A stretch of DNA of 52,680 nt from Actinomycetota bacterium (lineage in GTDB: Bacteria; Actinomycetota; Thermoleophilia; Gaiellales; Gaiellaceae). The position numbers and the translations under genes are program-made. Under the pieces are notes generated by a model. It was given only the letters and a program-made list of their open reading frames with translations, had not been told where the DNA came from and made no database searches. The stretch covers positions 1 through 52,680 of the forward strand of contig VAXH01000063.1 in assembly GCA_005883955.1 (NCBI GenBank). The letters are read 5' to 3'. This document shows, in pieces, positions 8,984-15,541 of this stretch; the first letter of the stretch is position 1, and every line of letters begins with the position of its first letter.

Positions 8984-8996
8984 GTTTGCCCGGCTG

Positions 8997-9473
8997 ATGA
9001 GCAACTCGGCGACTGCGGCGATCGCGATCGCGGCTGCGGCTGCGGCCGTCCTCGCGCTGGCGACGGCGCTGCTGGCGTGGCTGCAGCTCAAACGGGTGCG
9101 CACCTCGCAGCAGGTGATGCTGGGCGGCGGCAAGGACGATCTCGTCGACTTCGCGGTTTCGCTGCAGGCGCGAATCGACGATCTCCACCGGGCAGTGGAT
9201 GAGATCGCTGCCGGTCTCGCGCGCGTCGACCGCCGGGTCGACGAATCCCTCGCGAAGACCTCGATCGTCCGCTACGACGCCTACGAAGGCACCGGCGGGC
9301 AGCAGTCCGCTTCCGTGGCCCTGCTCGACGGCGCCCGCAGCGGCATCGTCGTCAGCGCCATCCAGGGGCGGGACTACGCACGCATCTACATGAAGGAGCT
9401 CGAGCACGGCCGCGCCTCGATCGCGCTCTCGCCGGAGGAGGAGGAAGCAGTAGAGCGGGCGATGTCGCGGTAG
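8997..9473 (+). CDS. DUF4446 family protein
   Basis: This 158-residue protein has an N-terminal Ala-rich transmembrane helix (about residues 4-26) and a coiled-coil-like stretch (DLVDFAVSLQARIDDLHRAVDEIAAGLARVDRR). The C-terminal half is conserved, with VRYDAYEGTGGQQSASVALLD, SAIQGRDYARIYMK and LSPEEEEAVERAM, the signature of the DUF4446 family known from Firmicutes and Actinobacteria. The function is not established. It follows the preceding membrane-protein gene closely and precedes the HNH gene. Confidence 0.82.
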   Translation: MSNSATAAIAIAAAAAAVLALATALLAWLQLKRVRTSQQVMLGGGKDDLVDFAVSLQARIDDLHRAVDEIAAGLARVDRRVDESLAKTSIVRYDAYEGTGGQQSASVALLDGARSGIVVSAIQGRDYARIYMKELEHGRASIALSPEEEEAVERAMSR

Positions 9474-9480
9474 CCACCGC

Positions 9481-10017
9481 GTGTCTCGGTGCTACTTTTT
9501 GGCTGCCTTGCAGCAAGTCTTGGTGCTGAACGCGAGCTACGAGCCGCTCAACGTGACGACGGTTCGGCGTGCGCACGTGCTCGTGTTCAAGGGCAAGGCC
9601 GAGGTGATCGAGGAACTCGATCAGGCATTGCGCTCGGCGACCACGACCTTTCCGTGGCCCCACGTGATCCGGCTCGTCCAGTACGTCCGCGTGCCGCGGA
9701 CGGTGCAGCGGAAGATCTCGCGCCGGGCGCTCTTCGCCCGCGACGACTGGCGCTGTGTCTACTGCGGCAGCGCCGGCGGGCGGCTGACCCTCGATCACGT
9801 CGTCCCGAAGAGCCGCGGCGGCGAGTCCGTCTGGGAGAACGTCGTCACCTCGTGCGCGCCCTGCAATCTGCGCAAGGGGAATCGCCTGCCGCACGAGGTC
9901 TCGATGGAGCTGCGCCGGCCGCCAAGAGCGCCCGCGCCGGTGCTCTTCATCCGCCTTGCGGCGCCGAAGATCCCGGACGGCTGGCAGCCTTACCTGAGCG
10001 GGCTTTCGACCGCCTGA
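9481..10017 (+). CDS. HNH endonuclease family protein
   Basis: The protein carries a canonical HNH nuclease core in its second half: CVYCGSAGGRLTLDHVVPKS, then NVVTSCAPCNLRKGNR, with two CxxC zinc knuckles around the DH catalytic pair. The N-terminal LVLNASYEPLNV and VPRTVQRKISRRALFARDDW segments are typical of the stand-alone actinobacterial and cyanobacterial HNH family of unknown cellular role. The start is uncertain: the GTG used here gives 178 residues, but TTG at 9499 or 9508 would start closer to the usual N-terminus. The TGA stop is simultaneously the first three bases of hairpin repeat copy B. Confidence 0.85.
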   Translation: MSRCYFLAALQQVLVLNASYEPLNVTTVRRAHVLVFKGKAEVIEELDQALRSATTTFPWPHVIRLVQYVRVPRTVQRKISRRALFARDDWRCVYCGSAGGRLTLDHVVPKSRGGESVWENVVTSCAPCNLRKGNRLPHEVSMELRRPPRAPAPVLFIRLAAPKIPDGWQPYLSGLSTA

Positions 10018-10084
10018 GGCGTCGCTTGCGATGCCGAGCTAAAGGCCGCACCGGCTTTGCCGGTGCGGCCGTCTAATCCCGGTC
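10015..10084 (+). repeat. Dispersed hairpin repeat, copy B
   Basis: The copy starts TGAGGCGTCGCTTGCG and holds a perfect 12-pair stem GGCCGCACCGGC-TTT-GCCGGTGCGGCC, ending GTCTAATCCCGGT. Its TGA is the stop codon of the HNH gene. It lies between convergent genes (HNH and rhodanese) and could act as a bidirectional transcript end, although no T-run follows the stem. Confidence 0.88.
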
Positions 10085-10125
10085 GGTGGACATCCGGCAG
10101 CCTGTCCCCGAAGCCACGAGAGCGA

Positions 10126-10827
10126 CTAGCCGCGCTCGGCCGGCAGGCCGAGACCCGACCACTCGCTCCACGAGCCCGGGTAGAGCTTCGCGTCGCGCCC
10201 GGCGAGTGCGAGCCGGTGGACGAGCACCGTGGCGGTGACGCCTGAGCCGCAGTAGGCGACGACCTCGCCTTCGGGTAACTGGCGCGGAGCGATCGGTTCG
10301 TTCCAGGGCGCGTTGAGCGCACCAGGAATGTGCCCGGCGACCGGGTCGATCGGCTCGACGTCCCCGCGATAGCGTTCCGGGACGCGGGCGTCGAGCAGAA
10401 CGAGCTCGCCAAGGCGCTCATGCAGATCGGTCGCCTCGATCGCGTCGCCGCTTCGCGGGCGCGGAGTGAATTCGGCTGGCTCGAGGGATTCTTCCCCGGC
10501 TCGTAGCGGACCCAGCCAACCATCGAGTTCCAGTACCGCGCAGTCGTCGTGGCCGAAGTGGCGGAGCAGCCACCAGAGCCGCTCCGCACCGCCCATCGAG
10601 CCGTATGTCACGACGAAGACGCCGTCGCCGATCCCGGCTCGCCCGGCTGCTTCCACAAACTGCTCCTCGCTCGGCAACGGGTGGCGTCCGCCCGGCCCCG
10701 GCGGCGAGGACAGGTCTCGCTCGACGTCGATGAAGGACGCACCGGGGATGTGCGCCTCGAGATAGCGCTCGCGGCCGCGGCGGGGTTTTCCCAGCTCCCA
10801 GCGGCAATCCACGAACTGGTAGAGCAC
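10126..10827 (-). CDS. sseA: Thiosulfate/3-mercaptopyruvate sulfurtransferase (tandem rhodanese)
   Basis: The 233-residue protein has two rhodanese domains, an inactive N-terminal one (DCRWELGKPRRGRERYLEAH and onward) and a catalytic C-terminal one with active-site loop CGSGVT, Cys at about 193. This loop is typical of the SseA/thiosulfate sulfurtransferase group that moves sulfane sulfur to cyanide or thiols. It starts with GTG 31 bases after the 46-residue ORF and so may be the last gene of the glnII operon. A TAGCGT eight bases before the GTG could be a -10 box for an additional leaderless transcript; that is weak evidence. Confidence 0.88.
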   Translation of the reverse strand: MLYQFVDCRWELGKPRRGRERYLEAHIPGASFIDVERDLSSPPGPGGRHPLPSEEQFVEAAGRAGIGDGVFVVTYGSMGGAERLWWLLRHFGHDDCAVLELDGWLGPLRAGEESLEPAEFTPRPRSGDAIEATDLHERLGELVLLDARVPERYRGDVEPIDPVAGHIPGALNAPWNEPIAPRQLPEGEVVAYCGSGVTATVLVHRLALAGRDAKLYPGSWSEWSGLGLPAERG

Positions 10828-10858
10828 GCCCGCGAACGCTACTGATCAGGCAGCTCTT

Positions 10859-10999
10859 TTACGCGACGGAGCGAACTGCGGCAGGGCGGAGGCCGATTGC
10901 GCGCTTGCAGCGGTCGCAGAAGCTCTCGGAAACGCCCTTGTGCTCTGCTCGCTCGCGCAGGATCGGCCGTTCGCACTCGCATTTCGGTTCTTGGCTCAT
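10859..10999 (-). CDS. 46-residue Cys-pair (zinc-ribbon-like) protein coupled to amt
   Basis: The short reading frame starts MSQEPKCECERPILRERA and has a second Cys pair in SFCDRCKRAIG, so CxC and CxxC could bind one zinc ion. The remainder is basic. Its ATG overlaps the amt stop codon (ATGA), the same coupling used by the other genes of this operon, which is strong positional support for a real gene. No function is recognised. Possibilities include a small adaptor for Amt or P-II, or a nucleic-acid-binding zinc ribbon; both are inference. Confidence 0.72.
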   Translation of the reverse strand: MSQEPKCECERPILRERAEHKGVSESFCDRCKRAIGLRPAAVRSVA

Positions 11000-12408
11000 G
11001 CAGCCTCCTCGGCAGGTTGTGCGGGGACAGGTGCCGGCTCCTGCGCCGGCGCGGGATGATGGAGATGCGGCGCGCCCAGATGCCCGTGCGCCTCGGTCCC
11101 GTAGCCGCCCGGAACCGGGATGTAGAACTCGGGGTAGCCCCACATGCCGTGCTCGGAAACGTCCAGGCCTGCGGTCTCGACGTGCTCCTCGACGCGAATC
11201 CCCCAGAGCCGTTTCAGCGTCCAGAGGCACCCGAACGAGGCGCTGAAGGTGAAGCCGCCAACCGCGAGCAGGCCGAGTGCCTGGACGCCGACCTGGTGGA
11301 ACGAGCCCGTGTAGACGAGGCCACCGCGGCCGGTCGCCAGGTTCGAGGCCAGTGCGGGCACCGCGAACAGACCCGTCGCAAGGGTGCCCCAGACGCCCGC
11401 GAGCCCATGGACTGCGACGGCGCCGATCGGGTCGTCGATCCCGATCCGCTCGACGAGCGGCACGGCGACGACTGCGATCACCGCGGCCAGGAAGCCGATC
11501 ACGATCGCGGCCCACGGCGCAACGAACCCCGAAGCGGCGGTGATCGCCACCAGCGCGGCGATCACGCCGTTCAGCATCATCGAGACGTCGGGCTTCTTCA
11601 GCAGGACCCACGCGGCGGCGATTCCGCCGAGTGCGCCTGCGGCGGCGGCGACGTTCGTCGTCAGCGCGACGTAGCCGAAGTAGCCGATGTGGTGGCCGGT
11701 GACGACCGCGAGCGTCGACCCGGGGTTGAAGCCGAACCAGCCGAACCAGAGGATCAGAGTTCCGAGGACGGCGTAGGGCATGTTGTGGCCTGGAATCGGG
11801 TTCGCGCGGCCGTCGTGGCCGAACTTGCCAATCCGCGGCCCGAGCAGGATCGCGCCCGCGAGCGCCGCCAGCGCGCCCTGGTAATGGACAACCGTAGAAC
11901 CGGCGAAGTCCTGCATTCCGAGTCCGAACAGCCAGCCCCCCGAGTGCCAGATCCAGTGCGAGGTGACCGAGTAGATCAGGGTGAAAGCGACGCCGAAGAC
12001 GAAGTAGACCCACAGCTTGGCCCGCTCCGCCATCGCGCCCCAGACGATCGCGAGCGAGACGCCGGCGAAGACGACCTCGAACAGGTAGGCGCCGGCTCCC
12101 GGGATCGTCGTGAAGAACGAGTAGGGCGCCTTCCCGACCGCCAGCATTGCGTCGACCGAGGGCGCGAAGCCGTGAGTGCCGATGACGCTGTTGCCGTCGC
12201 CGAACGCGATCCCGAAGCCGACCAGCCAGTAGACGAGCGAGCAGATCCCGAAGATCAGGACGTTCTTGCCGGCGATGTGCGCGGCGTTCTTCATCCGCGT
12301 CAGGCCCGCCTCGAGGAAGGCAAACCCGGCCTGCATGAACATGACCAGGATCGCGGCGATCACGACCCAGACCGTGTTGGCCGCGATCAGGAGGTTCGCG
12401 TTGCTCAT
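10996..12408 (-). CDS. amt: Ammonium transporter Amt
   Basis: The 470-residue protein is an Amt/MEP/Rh channel that imports ammonium across the cytoplasmic membrane. It shows about eleven transmembrane helices and family segments such as FMQAGFAFLEAGLTRMKNAAH, DFAGSTVVHYQGALAAL with the pore His, GWFGFNPGST and the C-terminal HGLAGVWGTLATGLFA region. The C-terminal tail is unusually long and His/Pro/Ala-rich (HGHLGAPHLHHPAPAQEPAP). The start codon overlaps the P-II stop (ATGA), which fits the common glnK-amt arrangement in which P-II docks on the transporter, though here P-II comes first. Confidence 0.95.
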   Translation of the reverse strand: MSNANLLIAANTVWVVIAAILVMFMQAGFAFLEAGLTRMKNAAHIAGKNVLIFGICSLVYWLVGFGIAFGDGNSVIGTHGFAPSVDAMLAVGKAPYSFFTTIPGAGAYLFEVVFAGVSLAIVWGAMAERAKLWVYFVFGVAFTLIYSVTSHWIWHSGGWLFGLGMQDFAGSTVVHYQGALAALAGAILLGPRIGKFGHDGRANPIPGHNMPYAVLGTLILWFGWFGFNPGSTLAVVTGHHIGYFGYVALTTNVAAAAGALGGIAAAWVLLKKPDVSMMLNGVIAALVAITAASGFVAPWAAIVIGFLAAVIAVVAVPLVERIGIDDPIGAVAVHGLAGVWGTLATGLFAVPALASNLATGRGGLVYTGSFHQVGVQALGLLAVGGFTFSASFGCLWTLKRLWGIRVEEHVETAGLDVSEHGMWGYPEFYIPVPGGYGTEAHGHLGAPHLHHPAPAQEPAPVPAQPAEEAA

Positions 12409-12755
12409 CTCGTCTCGACCCCCTCGAGCGTGCGGCCGGAGCGGTTGTGGGTGACGTTGTCGACGCGGCTTGTCCAGACGAGCCCGTCGCCTGACTCGTT
12501 GCCGGAGCGGGCCGAGTCTGCGATTGCGCCGACGACAGCGGTCGCGATCTCGTCTTCGACGATGAACGTCAGGAGGGCCTTCGGCAGGAAGCGCGACTCG
12601 AAGACGCGGCCCCGGTACTCGTGAGTGACCCCGCGTTGGCGCCCGTGGCCGATCGCCTCGACGACCGTGACGCCGACGTGGCCCGTCTCCTCCTCGACGG
12701 CGTCGATCACCGTCTCGACGCGCTCGCGGATGACTACGGCTTCGACCTTCATCAT
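12405..12755 (-). CDS. glnK: P-II nitrogen regulatory protein (GlnK/GlnB family) with altered T-loop
   Basis: This 116-residue protein has the P-II fold signatures: VTVVEAIGHGRQRG before the T-loop, the FLPK segment after it, and a B/C-loop region TARSG-like (SARSGNESGDGLVW). It would sense ATP/ADP and 2-oxoglutarate and gate Amt. Aligned by eye with E. coli GlnB, Tyr46 is kept (HEYRG) but the Tyr51 position, the site of uridylylation or adenylylation, is Phe (RVFESRFLPK). The C-terminal VDNVTHNRSGRTLEGVE also departs from the usual RIRTGE pattern. It overlaps both neighbours by four bases. Confidence 0.9.
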   Translation of the reverse strand: MMKVEAVVIRERVETVIDAVEEETGHVGVTVVEAIGHGRQRGVTHEYRGRVFESRFLPKALLTFIVEDEIATAVVGAIADSARSGNESGDGLVWTSRVDNVTHNRSGRTLEGVETR

Positions 12756-13258
12756 GAGAAGTCGCTCCTCCTCTCCATCAGCACGACGTCTCGCCAGACG
12801 CCGTTGAGTTGTCCGATTCGCTCTCGCACGCCGACTTCGCGGAAGCCAAAACGCCTCAGCAGCGCGAGGCTTGGTTCGTTCTCAGGGAATACGCCGGTCT
12901 CGAGCGTCCAGACGCCGGCGGCTTCTGTGGTCTCGATCAGACGGTCGAGCAGTGCTCCACCGACGCCCTGGCCGCGTGCGTTCTCGGCGACGTAGGCGCT
13001 GATCTCGGCGACGCCTGCGTAGCAGCAGCGGCTCGAAACTGGAGCCGTCGCGATCCAACCGACGACCTCGCCGCCGGTTTCGGCCACGAACCTCTGCTGT
13101 CCCAAATGCGCGGCGTCCCACTCCTCCCACGACGGCACCGCCGTCTCGAAGGTCGCGTTGCCAGTCGCGATCCCTTCCGCATAGATGCGCGAGACCTCAG
13201 GCCAGTCTTCCGGCCTGAGGTCTCTCATTTCGACAACCGTCGAGGCGACCGTCTTCAC
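12752..13258 (-). CDS. PAT/Bar-type GNAT N-acetyltransferase
   Basis: The sequence matches the phosphinothricin/methionine sulfoximine acetyltransferase subgroup of GNAT enzymes: RPEDWPEVSRIYAEGI near the start, VAEISAYVAENARGQGVGG acetyl-CoA loop, TLETGVFPENEPSLALL, and the C-terminal RERIGQLNGVWRDVVLMERR block. These enzymes acetylate glutamate analogues that inhibit glutamine synthetase, or free amino acids such as methionine derivatives. I kept the GTG start (168 residues) because GGGAGA precedes it; an ATG ten codons later (MRDLRPEDW) matches the family's usual N-terminus equally well. It lies directly between glnII and P-II. Confidence 0.87.
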   Translation of the reverse strand: MKTVASTVVEMRDLRPEDWPEVSRIYAEGIATGNATFETAVPSWEEWDAAHLGQQRFVAETGGEVVGWIATAPVSSRCCYAGVAEISAYVAENARGQGVGGALLDRLIETTEAAGVWTLETGVFPENEPSLALLRRFGFREVGVRERIGQLNGVWRDVVLMERRSDFS

Positions 13259-13291
13259 CTTCGTTATCTCCCGCTCACGCCCTTGCTCGGG

Positions 13292-14335
13292 CTACGCGGC
13301 AAACGCGTCCTCGATTAGCGCCTGCGCCGTGACCGATTGGATCGTCTGCAGAATCCGGCCGGTGATGCGGTACGGATCCGCCATCGAGTTAGGGCGGCGA
13401 TCCTCGAGGTAGCCGCGGTGGCCACTCTTGACGAAGCTGTGTGGGATCCGGACGGACGCGCCCCGATCGGCGACGCCGTATGTGAAGTCATCGATCGCCG
13501 CAGTCTCGTGGAGGCCGGTGAGGCGCAGGTTGTTGTCCGGGCCGTAGCAGGCGATGTGCTCGTCGCGCGCCTCCAAGAACGCGGTCATCAGCGCTGCGAA
13601 GTACTCCTCGCCGCCGACCTCGCGCATGTACTTCGTCGAAAAATTGGTGTGCAGCCCCGAGCCGTTCCAGTCGACTTCGGCGCCGAGCGGCTTCGGATGG
13701 AAGTTCACGTCCACGCCGCATCGCTCGCAGAGGCGGAGCATCAGGTAGCGCGCGATCCAAAGCTCGTCGGCGGCGCGCTTGGCTCCCTTGCCGAAGATCT
13801 GGAACTCCCACTGTCCCTTCGCGACCTCCGCGTTGACACCCTCGATCGCGACGCCGGCCCCGATGCAGAGGTCGATGTGCTCGTCGACGATCTCCCGCGC
13901 GACGTCGCCGACGTTCTTGTAGCCGACGCCGGTGTAGTACTCGCCCTGCGGTGCGGGAAAGCCCTCCTTCGGAAAGCCAAGCGGCGTGCCGTCCTTGTAG
14001 AGAAAGTACTCCTGCTCGAAGCCGAACCACGCATCGGGGTCGTCTGGGATCGCGGCGCGGGTGTTCGACGGATGCGGTGTCCCGTCGGGCAGCAGCACCT
14101 CGCACATGACGAGGTAGCCGCTGTCGCGCGCGGAATCCGGGAAGAGGGCGACCGGCTGCAGGAAACAGTCCGAGCTCGAGCCGAGGGCCTGACGCGTCGA
14201 GCTGCCGTCGAAGTTCCACAGCGGAAGCCCATCGAGCGTGGGCTCTGCGTCGAAATCGACGATCTTCGTCTTGCTGCGCAGGTTCGGAACGGGCTCGTAG
14301 CCGTCGAGCCAGATGTATTCGAGCTTGCATTTCAT
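13292..14335 (-). CDS. glnII: Glutamine synthetase type II (GSII)
   Basis: The 347-residue enzyme catalyses ATP-dependent glutamine formation from glutamate and ammonium and is of the eukaryote-like type II form. Landmarks include LEYIWLDGYEPVPNLRSKTK near the N-terminus, LPLWNFDGSSTRQA, FGFEQEYFLYKDG-type metal-binding segment, NGSGLHTNFSTKYMR, and HETAAIDDFTYGVADRGASVRIP near the end. A GGAGGAACC ribosome site precedes the ATG. It opens the nitrogen operon, and its leader carries a promoter, two small hairpins and an intrinsic terminator. A type I enzyme is encoded about 4 kb away on the other strand. Confidence 0.95.
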   Translation of the reverse strand: MKCKLEYIWLDGYEPVPNLRSKTKIVDFDAEPTLDGLPLWNFDGSSTRQALGSSSDCFLQPVALFPDSARDSGYLVMCEVLLPDGTPHPSNTRAAIPDDPDAWFGFEQEYFLYKDGTPLGFPKEGFPAPQGEYYTGVGYKNVGDVAREIVDEHIDLCIGAGVAIEGVNAEVAKGQWEFQIFGKGAKRAADELWIARYLMLRLCERCGVDVNFHPKPLGAEVDWNGSGLHTNFSTKYMREVGGEEYFAALMTAFLEARDEHIACYGPDNNLRLTGLHETAAIDDFTYGVADRGASVRIPHSFVKSGHRGYLEDRRPNSMADPYRITGRILQTIQSVTAQALIEDAFAA

Positions 14336-14362
14336 CCTGGTTCCTCCTTCTCTCGGACCAAC

Positions 14363-14398
14363 AAAAAAAGGCCCAGGACTCGACTGAGTCCTGAGGCC
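14363..14398 (-). terminator. Intrinsic terminator in the glnII leader (attenuator)
   Basis: Read on the minus strand, GGCC-(T bulge)-CAGGACTC, loop AGTC, GAGTCCTG-GGCC gives a 12-pair stem followed by seven T residues. The T-run ends only about 27 bases before the glnII ATG, leaving no room for a promoter in between, so glnII transcription must read through it. The 5' arm shares bases with the upstream hairpin at 14393-14408. Confidence 0.88.
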
Positions 14399-14431
14399 TC
14401 ATTGCCTCGGCGGCCGCCTTCGGCGGCGACC
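14393..14431 (-). promoter_or_regulatory. Two six-base-loop hairpins overlapping the glnII attenuator (ANTAR-target-like)
   Basis: On the minus strand the first hairpin is GGTCGCC, loop GCCGAA, GGCGGCC (7 pairs, one G-T wobble). A three-base linker follows, then GAGGC, loop AATGAG, GCCTC (5 pairs). The 3' arm of the second hairpin is also used by the terminator stem, so the two structures are mutually exclusive. Loop two has A at position 1 and G at position 4, the published ANTAR recognition pattern as I recall it; loop one has G4 but G at position 1. An alternative triloop fold (GCCGCC-GAA-GGCGGC) competes with hairpin one. Confidence 0.6.
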
Positions 14432-14441
14432 ACCTGACCGC

Positions 14442-14472
14442 ACAGTAAGGCGGAGGCCGGACGGAATGTCAA
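14442..14472 (-). promoter_or_regulatory. Predicted glnII promoter
   Basis: On the minus strand TTGACA is followed after 19 bases by TACTGT (or after 18 by TTACTG). The long spacer is a weakness. A start about seven bases downstream would place the 5' end at about 14434, immediately before the first leader hairpin, giving a leader of about 100 nt. Confidence 0.55.
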
Positions 14473-14485
14473 ATCGGAGCGCGCG

Positions 14486-14552
14486 GCGACGTCGTTTGCG
14501 ATGTCGCTGGGAGGCCATGCCGGCTTCGCCGGCATGGCCGTTAATCCCGGTC
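14486..14552 (+). repeat. Dispersed hairpin repeat, copy C
   Basis: GACGTCGTTTGCGATGTCGC leads into a perfect 12-pair stem GGCCATGCCGGC-TTC-GCCGGCATGGCC and ends GTTAATCCCGGTCG. It lies between the divergent glnII and ABC-transporter promoters. The loop is TTC rather than TTT, and the TGAGG start is not conserved in this copy. Confidence 0.82.
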
Positions 14553-14596
14553 GCGCAAAAAGGGGGCGGCGTGAGCGTAAGTGATGCCGGCGCGAT

Positions 14597-14625
14597 TTGT
14601 GCTCGAGGCGACCCCTCGGTATGGT
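14597..14625 (+). promoter_or_regulatory. Predicted promoter of the ABC exporter operon
   Basis: TTGTGC and TATGGT are separated by exactly 17 bases. The start would fall near 14632, giving a leader of about 95 nt that contains a minimal ATG-TTG-CGC-GTC-GGC-TGA reading frame close to its 5' end. Whether that mini-ORF is translated is unknown. Confidence 0.45.
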
Positions 14626-14725
14626 GGCTCGCAGCATGTTGCGCGTCGGCTGACACCGGTTTCCGCGCGCGCCGCCCCGGCAGGCGGTGCGCCCTGTTCG
14701 TGTCCCGCCGATTTCCTGGAGCAAC

Positions 14726-15541
14726 ATGATCGCCGTAGAAGTCCACAACTTGCGCAAGGAATTCCTCCGCCGCGACGCGGAACGTTCCGGTTTGCGCCGG
14801 CGCAGGCGCCGGGTGCCTGCGCTCGAGGACGTGAGCTTCTCGATCGCACGCGGCGAGTGCGTCGCGATCCTCGGTCAGAACGGCTCGGGCAAGTCGACGC
14901 TCGTGCGCCTGCTCTCGACCTTGCTCCTGCACGATGGCGGCAGCGCGCACGTCTTCGGCCACGACGTCTTCTGCGAGCAGCGTGCCGTGCAGCGCCTGGT
15001 CAACCGCGTCTCTGTCGAGGCGTCCTTTTTCAAGAAGATGTCGTCTGCCGAGAACTTGAGCTACGCGGCGCGTTTCTACGGGATGACGGCGGCGGAGACT
15101 CGCGATCGGATCCCGATGATCCTCGAGCGCGTCGGCTTTCCGGTCCGGCGCAAGCACGAGGCGATGGAGCACCTCTCCCGAGGCATGCAACAAAAAGTCT
15201 CGCTCGCCCGGGCGCTTCTCACCTCGCCGGTTCTGCTGCTCCTGGACGAGCCGACCACTGGCCTCGACCCGCGCTCGAAGCGTGAGGTGCAGGACTTCAT
15301 TCGCGAGGTCTGGGCTTCTCACGACGCGACGATCCTCCTCTGCACGCACGACCTCGCAGAGGCCGAGGCGCTTGCCGACCGCGTCGGGATCCTCGATCGA
15401 GGCCGCCTCCTCTGCCTCGAGTCGGCTGACGAGCTGAAAGAGCGGTTCGGTTCCGAGACGCTCGAGGAGGCGTTCTTCGCCGCGACCGGACGCGAGTTCG
15501 AACAGGAGAACGACGACGCCGAAAGAGGTGTGTTCGCATGA
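14726..15541 (+). CDS. ABC transporter ATP-binding protein (ABC-2 exporter type)
   Basis: The 271-residue ATPase has a Walker A motif GQNGSGKST, a Q-loop region, the signature LSRGMQQKVSLARAL, Walker B LLLLDEPTTGLD and the H-loop CTHDLAEAEALADRV. It energises the permease encoded immediately downstream, whose ATG overlaps this stop by four bases. I chose the ATG giving MIAVEVHNLRKEF because GGAG precedes it; a GTG-like upstream start would add a non-conserved N-terminus. A basic insert RRRRRRVPAL lies before the first beta strands. The substrate is unknown; the family exports drugs, lipids or polysaccharides. Confidence 0.9.
   Translation: MIAVEVHNLRKEFLRRDAERSGLRRRRRRVPALEDVSFSIARGECVAILGQNGSGKSTLVRLLSTLLLHDGGSAHVFGHDVFCEQRAVQRLVNRVSVEASFFKKMSSAENLSYAARFYGMTAAETRDRIPMILERVGFPVRRKHEAMEHLSRGMQQKVSLARALLTSPVLLLLDEPTTGLDPRSKREVQDFIREVWASHDATILLCTHDLAEAEALADRVGILDRGRLLCLESADELKERFGSETLEEAFFAATGREFEQENDDAERGVFA

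Noticed and set aside
13488-14402. Reading frame beginning in the glnII leader loop
   Set aside because: It runs out of frame over glnII with Arg-rich, low-complexity translation. Its similarity to the glnA upstream frame follows from the shared hairpin bases and does not show a conserved peptide.
14466-14729. Possible 87-codon gene between glnII and the ABC operon
   Set aside because: It overlaps hairpin repeat copy C, has no ribosome site and unrelated composition.
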